64,000 nt of DNA from an uncultured Bacteroidales bacterium. GTDB taxonomy: Bacteria; Bacteroidota; Bacteroidia; Bacteroidales; P3. The notes below the pieces were generated by a model. It was not told the origin of the DNA. It made no database searches and saw only the letters and a program-made list of their open reading frames with translations. The stretch spans positions 124,001-188,000 of the forward strand of contig CALUHO010000001.1 in assembly GCA_944320465.1 (NCBI GenBank). The letters run 5' to 3'. Position numbers and translations under genes: made by a program. Below, one piece after another: positions 46,181 to 54,750 of the stretch. Position 1 is the stretch's first letter. Every line of letters begins with the position of its first letter.

Positions 46181-46913
46181 TTAGTGCGTACTTGATTCTG
46201 CAATGGGCTTGTCATTGATATAGTTGACATATTGCGATACGGTCAGCGCACTGATTTTGCCAATGATTCTGGCAAACAAACCGCTTGTTATCTTGGCAGA
46301 CCAGTTCCTGGTCACCAGGAACTGGTCTGCCAATTGCGAAAATATCGTTTCAATCCTCTTGCGTGCTTTGGCAAAAGGGATGAAAGCCGGTTTCCAATCC
46401 TTTTGATTCAGCCGATAGGGACATTCCAGCCTGATATGTGCAGTCTCAAAGAGATCGAGCTGCACGTCAGCCCCGATGTATCCCTTGTCCCCATAGATGG
46501 TGCAACCATGATACTCCCGCTTTTTTGCAGCGTTTTCCCCTGGCGGGACGACAGGCTTCTATCGGTTTGGAGTCCACAAGGAAGAAATCCTCACCGCCAT
46601 CCATTTCCAAGGCTATCCTCTTGCGGATGGCTTCACACAGCCCTGCGATTTTCTTCCTGCGGTCATTGAATTGCCTGCGCGATATGAGATGGGGGATTGT
46701 CTCCTGGAACTCTTGCAGCTTGCAATCAAAAAGCCACTTTTCACTGTCGATGCTTTCCGATTCGACAGCCAACGACAAAGCCACGACCTCCAGATCCGAG
46801 AATTCGGGGATAGGGTCACGGCGGACGATATTCCCATGCTCATTAACAAGATTATGGGAGAATTGCTTGCATAGCTCGAGTATTCTGACGAATTTTGTGT
46901 ACAAGTTGTGCAT
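46181..46913 (-). pseudogene. IS982-family transposase with internal deletion
   Basis: The N-terminal part starts MHNLYTKFVRILELCKQFS at 46913 and runs through LISRRQFNDRR and DFFLVDSKPIEACR, ending in KRCKKAG. In another frame the text resumes at EYHGCTIYGDKGYIGADVQL and continues with LDLFETAHIRLECPYR and PFAKARKRIETIFSQL to the end. Intact relatives have ~60 further residues at the join, including the YYYGYKLH region, so a piece of ~180-190 bp was lost near 46520 and the frame changed. The element cannot make an active transposase by itself. Confidence 0.82.
46293..46333. repeat. 41-bp perfect palindrome inside the transposase gene
   Basis: TTGGCAGACCAGTTCCTGGT is followed by one C and then its exact reverse complement. 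It encodes LADQFLVTRNWSAK in the transposase frame. A perfect 20-bp-arm palindrome inside coding sequence is unusual. Confidence 0.85.
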
Positions 46914-47036
46914 ACGATGATTTAAACTTAATGATTCGGAAAACACTAAGTTAATAAAAATCAACGATATGCACAACTTTTTAAACGTATTTTCGCCTCA
47001 AATTAATTCCGCCAACGGGTAATATCAGTTGTTTTA

Positions 47037-48053
47037 ATGAATGATTCCAAAGGCAACCTCCTCCTTTACCAGACCGAGGATGGACAAACAAAAATAGAAG
47101 TCACGCTCGCCAATGACACCGTGTGGATTACTGCTGACCAAATGGCAGAATTGTTTCAGCGCAACAAATCCACCATTTCGAGGCACATAAAGAATGTGTT
47201 TGAGTCCGGAGAATTGAAGCCGGATATGGTAGTTGCTTTTTTTGCAACTACCACACAACATGGTGCAATTAAAGGAAAGACCCAAACCCATACTACGGCT
47301 TTCTACAACCTCGACATGATTATCAGCGTAGGTTATCGTGTCAATTCCCACCGGGGTGTTCAGTTTCGTATCTGGGCGACACAAGTGTTACGAGAATACC
47401 TTATCAAAGGATTTGCGATGAACGATGACTTGCTAAAACGTGCCGGAGGCGGCAATTATTTCGATGAGCTTCTAAGCCGAATCCGTGATATTCGTTCGTC
47501 CGAAAAGGTATTCTATCGCAAGGTGCTGGAGATTTATGCGCTCAGCATCGACTATGACCCACGAGCGGAAGCTACGCAGATGTTCTTCAAGACCGTACAA
47601 AACAAGATGCATTTCTCAGCTCACGGACATACGGCAGCAGAGGTTATCTACCAACGGGCGGATGCCAACAGGGACTTTATGGGCTTGACCTCATGGACGG
47701 GCGAATTGCCCAAACGCACGGATGCGGAAATAGCCAAGAATTATTTGTCTCCCGAAGAACTGGACACGCTGAACCGTATTGTTAGCCTGTATCTTGACTT
47801 TGCCGAGCTTCAAGCTCAATCGCATAAGCCGATGTATATGAAGGACTGGATTCAGAAGCTGGATGATTTTCTGAAACTCTCCGGCAAAGAGCTTCTGACC
47901 CATGCCGGAACCATCTCCGCCGAGCTTGCCAAGCAGAAAGCAAATCAAGAGTACGATAAGTTCAAGGAACGGACGCAATACGAACTTTCGCCCGTAGAAA
48001 TCCATTTCTTGGAGAACTTTGAGAAAGAACAGAAGAAATTGAAAGGAAAATAA
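47037..48053 (+). CDS. rhuM: RhuM family protein (virulence RhuM/cell-filamentation-associated)
   Basis: 338 residues matching the RhuM family: YQTEDGQTKIEVTLANDTVWI, a helix-turn-helix-like segment ADQMAELFQRNKSTISRHI (~33-52), then FYNLDMIISVGYRVNSHRG and FRIWATQVLREYLIKG, which are the family hallmarks, and a C-terminal coiled, Lys-rich tail. RhuM was first seen on a Salmonella pathogenicity island; its molecular role is unknown, and it is often found near restriction or other defence genes and mobile elements. Here it sits between an IS982 element and a transposase remnant. Codon use is more AT-rich than the cargo genes, consistent with transfer. Confidence 0.88.
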   Translation: MNDSKGNLLLYQTEDGQTKIEVTLANDTVWITADQMAELFQRNKSTISRHIKNVFESGELKPDMVVAFFATTTQHGAIKGKTQTHTTAFYNLDMIISVGYRVNSHRGVQFRIWATQVLREYLIKGFAMNDDLLKRAGGGNYFDELLSRIRDIRSSEKVFYRKVLEIYALSIDYDPRAEATQMFFKTVQNKMHFSAHGHTAAEVIYQRADANRDFMGLTSWTGELPKRTDAEIAKNYLSPEELDTLNRIVSLYLDFAELQAQSHKPMYMKDWIQKLDDFLKLSGKELLTHAGTISAELAKQKANQEYDKFKERTQYELSPVEIHFLENFEKEQKKLKGK

Positions 48054-48084
48054 GACAATAGCTAAAAGATAGAATTTTACAGTA

Positions 48085-48640
48085 TCAGCAAAGTACGAAA
48101 TACTGTAAACGATACTGAAACATTTCACAAAGAACAATGAGAACCACAAAAATACTTTTCCTCCTGACTTCGTCAATGCGTACCTCAAACTCATCAGAGA
48201 ATAATGGCGCGATACGTTGATGCCGTTTCATCAGCATAGTTCGGTTGATTACCTGTTTGTTCTTGGGCAGTGTCATCTGTATTGGTACAATCGTCTGCGC
48301 AAGTGCCAAAACCTTGTCGATATTCATATTGACATTGGATAGTTTCAGCAGTCTCTCCAGTTCCTTATAAACTTTCAACGCCACAAAGCAGATGCATACG
48401 TGTGCCTTTATCCTGCGGTGGGTGAAGTGGAACATAGGCCGTATCTCTATCTTTGATTTTGAGATGCGGAAGGCCCTTTCAACATGCCACAAGTTGTGGT
48501 ACGCGGCATATACCTCGCTTGCCGGATAGGCCAACCGCGCCTTTACCAGCTGCCGGAATACCGGATCCTCAATCCGGTTGAAGCCCACACTGTCAAACAC
48601 ACGGTCAAGTATCAGGTCTGCCCCGTTGATCGAGATGTTG
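48085..48640 (-). mobile_element. Transposase remnant fused to the metalloprotease gene (IS1634/IS4-like)
   Basis: The end of the open frame reads LDRVFDSVGFNRIEDPVFRQ and LVKARLAYPAS, the N-terminal style of IS1634-type transposases, and then jumps to LWHVERAFRISKSKIEIRP and FHFTHRRIKAHVCICFVA, the C-terminal style. The central catalytic part is missing. This is therefore a small relic of an insertion sequence that brought a new 3' end to the gene at 48085-50324. Confidence 0.75.
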
Positions 48641-50324
48641 GTAATACATGAAAGCATTTGCTCGGCATTCAGGCTGATGAAAGTGGCATGCGCCCCGTTC
48701 TTGATGGTTACTTGGCCGGAAGGTTTGGAAGAGGTGACATTGCTGCCCACCACGATTTCCTTGGCCACGAAGGTCTGGTCTGTGCTGATTTGCTGGTTCT
48801 GCACGTAAAGGACATCGGGGAGGGTGGAAGAAGCGGCGATGAACCTGTTCCAGCCCGTAGAGCTGCAGGGGCTGCTGTACAACAGGCTCGTGCCGGGTCT
48901 GATGCCGGAATACAGGCTGCCGTCCCGGACAAAGGGCTTGGCCGAGCCGAGGATGCTGAGGTCGGAGGCGGCGCAGACATAGCAGCCGCTGCCGATGACA
49001 ATCTTGTGGCTGTTGTCCACGGTGACATTCCCTTTCAGCACCAAGGTTGAACCGGGTTCCAGCACGATGTCGTAGTCTGAAATAGTAGTGTTCTCCAGCC
49101 AGAGCATGCCGCCGCTTTTCACCCGGATGCCGTTCCACGCGTCGTCTTCCATCACGCATTCCACGTTCCCGTTGCGGATGTACAGCTGCCCTTCCACATC
49201 GATATGGCTTTTCCGGGGCATGTAGACATCTCCGGCTGCATGCAACCGTCCGGACTGGTTCACTTGGATGTTCCCGTAGCAGCGAAAATACGGGGATGGC
49301 CAGTACAATGGCTCTTCAATGAGCCAGTCATGCACGGGAAAAAGGTCTTCAGGTACGACTTCCTTGTCGAGCGTGGTGGACAGGGTATAGTGTATGCGCC
49401 CGATTTCTGAGGGAGGGATATACGAGCGGTTGTGTTCGCCATTGTAGGACTGGTTCATCAGGGCATGGGCGCATTCATTCGTTTCATAGTGTGAACACCA
49501 ATGATTCAAGTTCAAAGAATGGCCTAATTCATGGGCGATGCCGGCCGCCAAGGAGTTTACCTGCATATACCAGATATCGTTTTCCCATGTCCACCCGTTG
49601 CGTATCGCTTCGGCACTATGTGGGTAGAGGTATTTCATCCAAATGAACTTGCAGAAATTGTCGGGGAAATGAATGCGTGGAATTTCAGAAGTGTTCGGAA
49701 ATCCGGAGTAAGCATAGCCTTTGTGAAGAGGCTCCACATAGACTCCTTGTTGCCTTGCTTTGATGTAGGCCTCGTAGGTTTCGGCATTCTCCGAGAAGAA
49801 GATGTTTATGGCGCGGGGAATATCGGAATCGGCATCAATCAGTGCTTTTAGCTGGCTCAATCCGGGGTTTATACTTTCCGGAATATCTCCCCATTCCGAC
49901 CATGCCCAGTACTTGTCATCGGCAATGTAAATCCGGTTGAAGGAGACTCGGATTCGGGCATCCTGCAGGAACGGGTCTTTCCAAGCGTAGCAGGCGGTAT
50001 CCTCGCTGTCGGAGAAGTGGCTGAACATGTAGTTCAGCCTCTCCTCAACTTCATCCCACATCCGTTGTTTTCGGGATTGTTCTCTTGGTAGTTTCCGTTT
50101 CCCTCGTTGTCTTGCAGGAATACAAGGTTGACCCGAATTGGAATGTTGTCTTGGTATTGATAGGGTATGTACGGAAAGTAGTTAACGTTGCTTGTTCCGT
50201 CTTTTTCTCCAATCGAGATAGTGTTGCAATCAATTCCAGCGGGATGTATGTTTTGTCCGGATACCGGTATTGCCCATGCAATCATGCCGACTATATAGGC
50301 TATTATAGACCTATGAGTCTTCAT
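48085..50324 (-). pseudogene. Secreted metzincin-like zinc metalloprotease gene, frameshifted and with IS-derived 3' end
   Basis: From 50324 a signal peptide (MKTHRSIIAYIVGMIAWAIP) and ~90 residues are open, ending at NNGCGMKLRRG. The rest of the protein continues in another frame from ~50061 (MWDEVEERLNYMF). It carries the zinc motif HELGHSLNLNH (49502-49533) and a downstream ALMNQ that may be the Met-turn, followed by a beta-helix-like region (RLHAAGDVYMPRKSHIDVEG...VTIKNGAHATFI). At ~48640 the sequence becomes transposase; the expected T9SS domain is gone. Intact relatives would be secreted proteases. It starts 3 bp after the 317-residue cargo gene, so it belonged to the same operon. One sequencing error could explain the frameshift but not the fusion. 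Confidence 0.75.
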
Positions 50325-50327
50325 GTT

Positions 50328-51281
50328 TTACTGTTTTATGAATTTGTTTTTTTCGCTTTGGCCCGTGTTGGAGAGCCATTCGAATATGTACAACCCGGCA
50401 GGCCAGTTTTGGCAGTCTATTCGTGTCTGGTTCCCGCTGCCTTGTAGGATTGTTTTCCCTGATATGTCGTGGATTGTCCACGATGCGATGGGTATCTCGC
50501 TATGCCAGGAAAAGAATTCGGAGGCAGGGTTGGGCTGGATGCGGACGGCTTGAGCGAGGCTTTGCTCTTCGTTGTCGCTCCGGTAGTTGTATACGATGGA
50601 AAAATAGCGGTAAACATGTTCCGAACCCATGGAATCGGGGATTTGAATATATAAGTCGCTTGTGTCTCCATCCCCCTCGGATACGTACCGGTACTGGTCT
50701 GGAATATTGCGGGGGCCGATGCTGTCTATGAATGCTAGGTATTGCGATATTGTCATGAGACAGACTTCGGAGCATTCGCTCATGTCAGCCTTGAAAGTGC
50801 CTATACCGGCATCCGGGTATCCACCGTAATTCCAATCTGTCAGCGCAGGTATTTCCATAGGGCTGCTCTGGAATAAAGTAGAGTCCCAGTGGATTCTTAC
50901 CGGCAAGGCGGAAAGAGGTACAATCATGGAATTCATCGTCCCAGGGTAGTCAGGCGTGCGAGCAATCCATCTCTTAACAAATACTGGATTGGGACACAGC
51001 TGATAAAACCATGTGTATAGGTCTTGGATGGCGAATGCTCCGATGTGTTGGTTTGTGTCGGCAAAGGGGTAGTAGCTTGGACCGCACAGGAGGGAGTCGT
51101 AATCGCAATCGCTTCCATTCAGGCCGTTAGGGGAAACGCCCAATTCCAAGGTGTCCTTCTTCCCGTTGGCGAGGGATTCCATGTAGAGTTTGAAGGAGGA
51201 TTCTGCTTCCTGCCCGGAGGCGACGTGGAGGGACGAGAGCGCGAGGGCGAGGATTGTTCCTAACAGAATCTTTGTTTTCAT
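50328..51281 (-). CDS. T9SS cargo of tandem family, member 1 (317 aa)
   Basis: Signal peptide MKTKILLGTILALALSSLHV, then ASGQ. The first ~48 residues (through SFKLYMESLANGKKDTLELG) match the next two genes almost exactly; the middle (~50-230) is unrelated at a glance except for scattered FKADMS/FNGYMD-like positions and an L.V.L.WDS motif (LPVRIHWDSTLF). The T9SS domain (~250-317) has ASWTIHDISGKTILQGS and WPAGLYIFEW and ends KFIKQ. Probably surface-exposed; function unknown. It is the third gene of a four-gene minus-strand operon. Confidence 0.8.
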   Translation of the reverse strand: MKTKILLGTILALALSSLHVASGQEAESSFKLYMESLANGKKDTLELGVSPNGLNGSDCDYDSLLCGPSYYPFADTNQHIGAFAIQDLYTWFYQLCPNPVFVKRWIARTPDYPGTMNSMIVPLSALPVRIHWDSTLFQSSPMEIPALTDWNYGGYPDAGIGTFKADMSECSEVCLMTISQYLAFIDSIGPRNIPDQYRYVSEGDGDTSDLYIQIPDSMGSEHVYRYFSIVYNYRSDNEEQSLAQAVRIQPNPASEFFSWHSEIPIASWTIHDISGKTILQGSGNQTRIDCQNWPAGLYIFEWLSNTGQSEKNKFIKQ

Positions 51282-51328
51282 GGCTGTAAGTTTTTTCAGT
51301 CTTTATATAGGGAGAGGATGCTTTTCAA

Positions 51329-52240
51329 TTACCGTTTGATGATTTTCTGGATTCCGTGGTTTCCCTGTATGTCTTTCCATGAAAGGAAATACAAGCCGGC
51401 AGGCCAGTCATGGCAATCAACTCGGTTTTGGCTGTCATTGCCTTGCCGGATTAATCTCCCAGAGAGGTCGAAGATTTTCCAATCCAGGATATCGGAGGGG
51501 TTCTTCCATGCAAGGATATCTTGGACGGGATTCTGCAAGATGGTCAGTGCCATTTTTCCTTGATTAGTCTGGGATTCAATGCCGACCGTGTTCCTCCCCC
51601 ATATGTAGAATTTTTGGTATATGTCGAACATGCCGGCAGAGTCGGGATGGTATTCGTGGTAATAGGCATCGGTCGGGAAAAAAAGGTAAAACTGCTCCCT
51701 TTCGGCTTCATCGAGGATGTCCCATTTCGATTCCAATAGGCACGAGCCGCTTTCTTGCATCCATAGTTCCGTAAGCGCAGGGAACGGGAAATAGTCCGGC
51801 CAGCAACCCATGCTTCGTTCTGAGAGCATAATCCATTGGTTCTTGAATAGGGCAGAGTCCCAGGTCAATTGCACGGGCAGGGCTTTTTCAGGAAGGATGA
51901 TACAGAGATCGGCATTCCATGCGGCAGTTCTTCCCTTGAAGCAAACCGCATCGGTCGGCTTGCAGAGTCCGAAATGTTCTACGCCGGGGATAATGAAGGC
52001 TCCTGTGTGGTGCAAGGTGTCTGCGCGGAAGTCTATGGCCGGTGTCTCGCAGGTGGAGTCGTAACCGTAGTCATACGATTCGTACCCGTTCGGGGAGAAT
52101 CCTAATTCCAAGGTGTCTTTCTTCCCGTTGGCGAGGGATTCCATGTAGAGCTTGAAGGAGAATTCTTCCTGCCCGGAGGCGAAGTGGAGGGCAGAGAACG
52201 CAAGGGCAAGGATTGTTCCTGATAGAATCTTGGTTTTCAT
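51329..52240 (-). CDS. T9SS cargo of tandem family, member 2 (303 aa)
   Basis: I use the ATG at 52240 since it starts the signal peptide shared by the family (MKTKILSGTILALAFSALHF, ASGQEEFSFKLY); an upstream in-frame ATG adds 18 residues from the spacer. The last ~20 residues (FLSWKDIQGNHGIQKIIKR) are identical to member 3, while the middle (~50-215) differs, keeping LPVQLTWDSALF and a TELWMQ-type position. The spacer to member 1 (47 bp) closely resembles the spacer to member 3 (54 bp), so whole units were duplicated. Function unknown. Confidence 0.8.
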   Translation of the reverse strand: MKTKILSGTILALAFSALHFASGQEEFSFKLYMESLANGKKDTLELGFSPNGYESYDYGYDSTCETPAIDFRADTLHHTGAFIIPGVEHFGLCKPTDAVCFKGRTAAWNADLCIILPEKALPVQLTWDSALFKNQWIMLSERSMGCWPDYFPFPALTELWMQESGSCLLESKWDILDEAEREQFYLFFPTDAYYHEYHPDSAGMFDIYQKFYIWGRNTVGIESQTNQGKMALTILQNPVQDILAWKNPSDILDWKIFDLSGRLIRQGNDSQNRVDCHDWPAGLYFLSWKDIQGNHGIQKIIKR

Positions 52241-52294
52241 AGCTGTAAGTTTTTTATAATCTTTATAATTATAATGGGAGAGGATGCTTTTCAA

Positions 52295-53260
52295 TTACCG
52301 TTTGATGATTTTCTGGATTCCGTGGTTTCCCTGTATGTCTTTCCATGAAAGGAAATACAAACCGTCCGGCCAGCCTTGGCAGTTGATCTCGGCTTGGTCA
52401 TCGCTTCCTTGCGCAATCAATCTTCCCGAAATGTCGTAGATTTTCCAGTCCTGCAAGGGAAAACAGCTTCGGATGTTCAGGGTCGATGAAACCGGATTGG
52501 GGAAAATCGCCACAGGGGAGGATGCCTCTATGGTCTCTTCTGTGCCGATGGTGGCATCATAGCCCAAGGAGATGAAAAAGAGTTTATAGGCATGATCCTT
52601 GCCTGTCGAGTCTTCTATGGCCACATGCATCCGGATGCTGTCGCCGAGATGGGGCATGTAGAAGTAAGGGTATCCTATTTCATGCAAGAAATCACGGCCT
52701 CCTTGCACGAGTTGCCAAAGAGAGTAGATGGTCATGCCGGACATCCTGTCCATGTACCCATTGAAAGACAGGCCGGGTGTCGGGGCGTCAGGACGCCCTC
52801 CTGCCGCCCAGTCTGTAATCAAGGGGGATTTGGCGGCCTCGCTCGACAGGTGCACGGAATCCCAGGTCAGCTTCACGGGCAAAGTCTGGCAAGGAACGAT
52901 GATATACATGTCCGTGTTCCGGAGTCCTGTGAATCTTTTCACATAAGGAGGATATACCCTCTGGTAACCGTCCCTGTTTATATCTTGGTAGTATGTCCCA
53001 TTTGGCAAAACGTAGGCTCCTATATTTGCCGTGTCGGCAAAAGGGTCATATACAGGGTTCTGGAGCAAGGAATCCGGGTAAGGGTCACGAGAATCGAAAT
53101 AGTAGGTGTCGGGAAAGATTCCAAGTTCCAAGGTGTCTTTCTTCCCGTTGGCGAGGGATTCCATGTAGAGCTTGAAGGAGAATTCTTCCTGCCCGGAGGC
53201 GAAGTGGAGGGCAGAGAGCGCGAGGGCGAGGATCGTTACTGATAGAATCTTTGTTTTCAT
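52295..53260 (-). CDS. T9SS cargo of tandem family, member 3 (321 aa)
   Basis: ATG at 53260, signal peptide MKTKILSVTILALALSALHF, ASGQ. N-terminal ~48 residues and C-terminal ~20 residues are near-identical to member 2; the central region carries LPVKLTWDSVHLSS, SFNGYMDRMSGMTIY and an SIRMHVAIEDSTGKDHAYKLFF block that resembles QIPDSMGSEHVYRYFS of member 1. T9SS domain with NPVSSTLNI and WPDGLYFLSW. It is the first gene of the operon; a possible promoter lies in the 289-bp gap upstream. Confidence 0.8.
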   Translation of the reverse strand: MKTKILSVTILALALSALHFASGQEEFSFKLYMESLANGKKDTLELGIFPDTYYFDSRDPYPDSLLQNPVYDPFADTANIGAYVLPNGTYYQDINRDGYQRVYPPYVKRFTGLRNTDMYIIVPCQTLPVKLTWDSVHLSSEAAKSPLITDWAAGGRPDAPTPGLSFNGYMDRMSGMTIYSLWQLVQGGRDFLHEIGYPYFYMPHLGDSIRMHVAIEDSTGKDHAYKLFFISLGYDATIGTEETIEASSPVAIFPNPVSSTLNIRSCFPLQDWKIYDISGRLIAQGSDDQAEINCQGWPDGLYFLSWKDIQGNHGIQKIIKR

Positions 53261-53323
53261 GGCTCTTTTATTTTTTGGTGAGGCTGGTTTGCCCCGAAGG
53301 TTTGACAATGTTGTGTTGCTGGT

Positions 53324-53352
53324 TTCCGGCAGGACTCAACATCCTGCCGGAA
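53324..53352 (-). terminator. Terminator-like hairpin after the 333-residue cargo gene
   Basis: TTCCGGCAGGA pairs perfectly with TCCTGCCGGAA around seven bases, between the gene at 53550 and the tandem array. No T tract follows on the minus strand. Confidence 0.5.
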
Positions 53353-53549
53353 TGAACGAATGAATGGTTGGTTCTGGTTGTTTCAATAATCTTGGGTTGG
53401 TCTGGCTTTGTTCCTGTTTTGTTACTGAAGGAGGGGATTCCGGAAATCCGTGTCTGTGCGTTCTTCCTGCTGCCGAAATCCGGCCATGCGGGCAGGATGC
53501 ATTTGCATTGGATGCCTCCGGGAAACCGGAACTGTCTTTCCGGACTGTC

Positions 53550-54551
53550 CTATCGGGTAACGACCATGCGCTTGGTGTCCTGCACCTGCCCGTTGACTAT
53601 GAGGCTGTAGAGGTACATGCCGGGCTTCAGTTCTCCGGCCTTGAGGACGAGTTCGCCTCGGTGGTCGCTCAGATTGTATAGGGAGACTTCCCTGCCGTCG
53701 GGCTGGTAGATGCCGATACGGGCATCGGTCGTGCCCTCAGGCAGCTCGTAGCGGATGCGGGTTTCTCCCGTGGCCGGGTTGGGGACGTTCTGGAAGAGCC
53801 TGCATGGGAAACTGATGCCGTCCTTGTCGTTGCCGGTCGGCTCCATGAAGCAAGTATTGTAGCGGGGATTCTGGTACAGCAGCATGTCTCCCAATTCGCA
53901 GCAAAGCATCTCTTGCCGGCCGCCGATAGCGATCACGTTGCGGTTCCACCAGATGCCATACTCCAACGTCCCGATGCCCTCGACCCATATCTGCCTATAG
54001 GCTGTTATTGGATGCTGCTCCTCCAGGAAGTCGACATAGAGGCAACGTCTCGGCGTTTCATCGTTGGCAAAGACCGTATCCGAGACACGATTCACTCTGA
54101 AAGTCCACGTGTTAGAGGGGGGATATTCCCAATCTTCTTCCAGCCAGTTTGCCGACAGGGTATCGCCTGCTTCGAGGCCGAAATCGAGGAAGAGGTATTC
54201 CCTCTCTTCCCCTGCCCGGTAAACGAACACTTTGTCGCCTTCCTGGCGGTAAAAGTCATGGTACAATCCGCCTCCTGAAAAATCAGGGTTGTAATACCTG
54301 TATATTTTTTGGTAGGTTTTCCCATTGAGCAAGGTGTCTCCTTCCATGCGGAAGACCTCGGTATGGCTATACTCGAAATCATATCGTCCGGTTCGCAGCG
54401 ACCATACCTTGCCCTCTTCCACTACCGGAAGCCCGCCCTCTTCCGCGATGCTTTCCCCTTGCGCCTGCAAGGCGGAAGGCAGCACGCTGATAGACAGCAG
54501 CAATGCATAAGTCCGTATTTTGGTACTCAAGTTGTTCGTTTTCATGGCCAT
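53550..54551 (-). CDS. 333-residue secreted protein, T9SS cargo
   Basis: Two in-frame ATGs (54551 and 54545) open the same signal peptide (MKTNNLSTKIRTYALLLSIS, VLPSALQAQ). The body (~35-245) has no family I recognise; it has aromatic- and charge-rich strands (KTYQKIYRYYNPDF, FYRQEGDKVFVY, WVEGIGTLEYGIWW) like those in many Bacteroidales proteins of unknown function with a T9SS domain. The sorting domain (~250-333) has FQNVPNPATGETRIRYELPE and LKPGMYLYSLIVNG and ends MVVTR. A small remnant frame overlaps its start region by position and may share its transcript. Confidence 0.8.
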   Translation of the reverse strand: MAMKTNNLSTKIRTYALLLSISVLPSALQAQGESIAEEGGLPVVEEGKVWSLRTGRYDFEYSHTEVFRMEGDTLLNGKTYQKIYRYYNPDFSGGGLYHDFYRQEGDKVFVYRAGEEREYLFLDFGLEAGDTLSANWLEEDWEYPPSNTWTFRVNRVSDTVFANDETPRRCLYVDFLEEQHPITAYRQIWVEGIGTLEYGIWWNRNVIAIGGRQEMLCCELGDMLLYQNPRYNTCFMEPTGNDKDGISFPCRLFQNVPNPATGETRIRYELPEGTTDARIGIYQPDGREVSLYNLSDHRGELVLKAGELKPGMYLYSLIVNGQVQDTKRMVVTR

Positions 54552-54552
54552 T

Positions 54553-54747
54553 TCATTTTATAATGTTTATACTTCCTGTTTGCAATTCCATGCTTGCCCC
54601 CTTTTCCATTTCAAACGAAGCGGATTCCCCCAATAAGACACTGCCTTCGTTTGTCAGGCTTATGTGTCCGCCGGAACGTACGAAAATCTTCGCATGATTC
54701 AATTTTCCCCCATCAATAATCAATTCTCCCCCGTCGTCGTTGCAAAG
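54553..54747 (-). pseudogene. Beta-helix-like remnant, 64 codons without a start
   Basis: The frame is open from just after a TAA to a TGA at 54553 and reads GGELIIDGGKLNHAKIFVRS, then GGHISLTNEGSVLLGESASF and EMEKGASMELQTGSINIIK. This has the short-strand repeat of the beta-helical C-terminal parts of secreted Bacteroidales proteins (compare the VTIKNGAHATFI region of the metalloprotease). There is no usable ATG or signal peptide, and a promoter box lies at its upstream edge, so it is probably the tail of a lost gene now serving as a leader for the 53550-54551 gene. Confidence 0.5.
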
Positions 54748-54750
54748 TTA
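54743..54750 (-). promoter_or_regulatory. -7 promoter box upstream of the 333-residue cargo gene
   Basis: The minus strand reads TAACTTTGC, a perfect TAnnTTTG match, ~190 bp before the ATG. Transcription from here would include the beta-helix remnant as leader. Confidence 0.45.

Larger units (their letters stand above)
46162..47020 (-). mobile_element. IS982-family insertion sequence, internally deleted
   Basis: Terminal inverted repeats ACCCGTTGGCGGAATTAA bound an 859-bp unit, shorter than the ~1 kb usual for IS982 elements. The transposase inside is interrupted. No certain target duplication is visible. The right end is 16 bp from the rhuM start codon. Confidence 0.85.
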
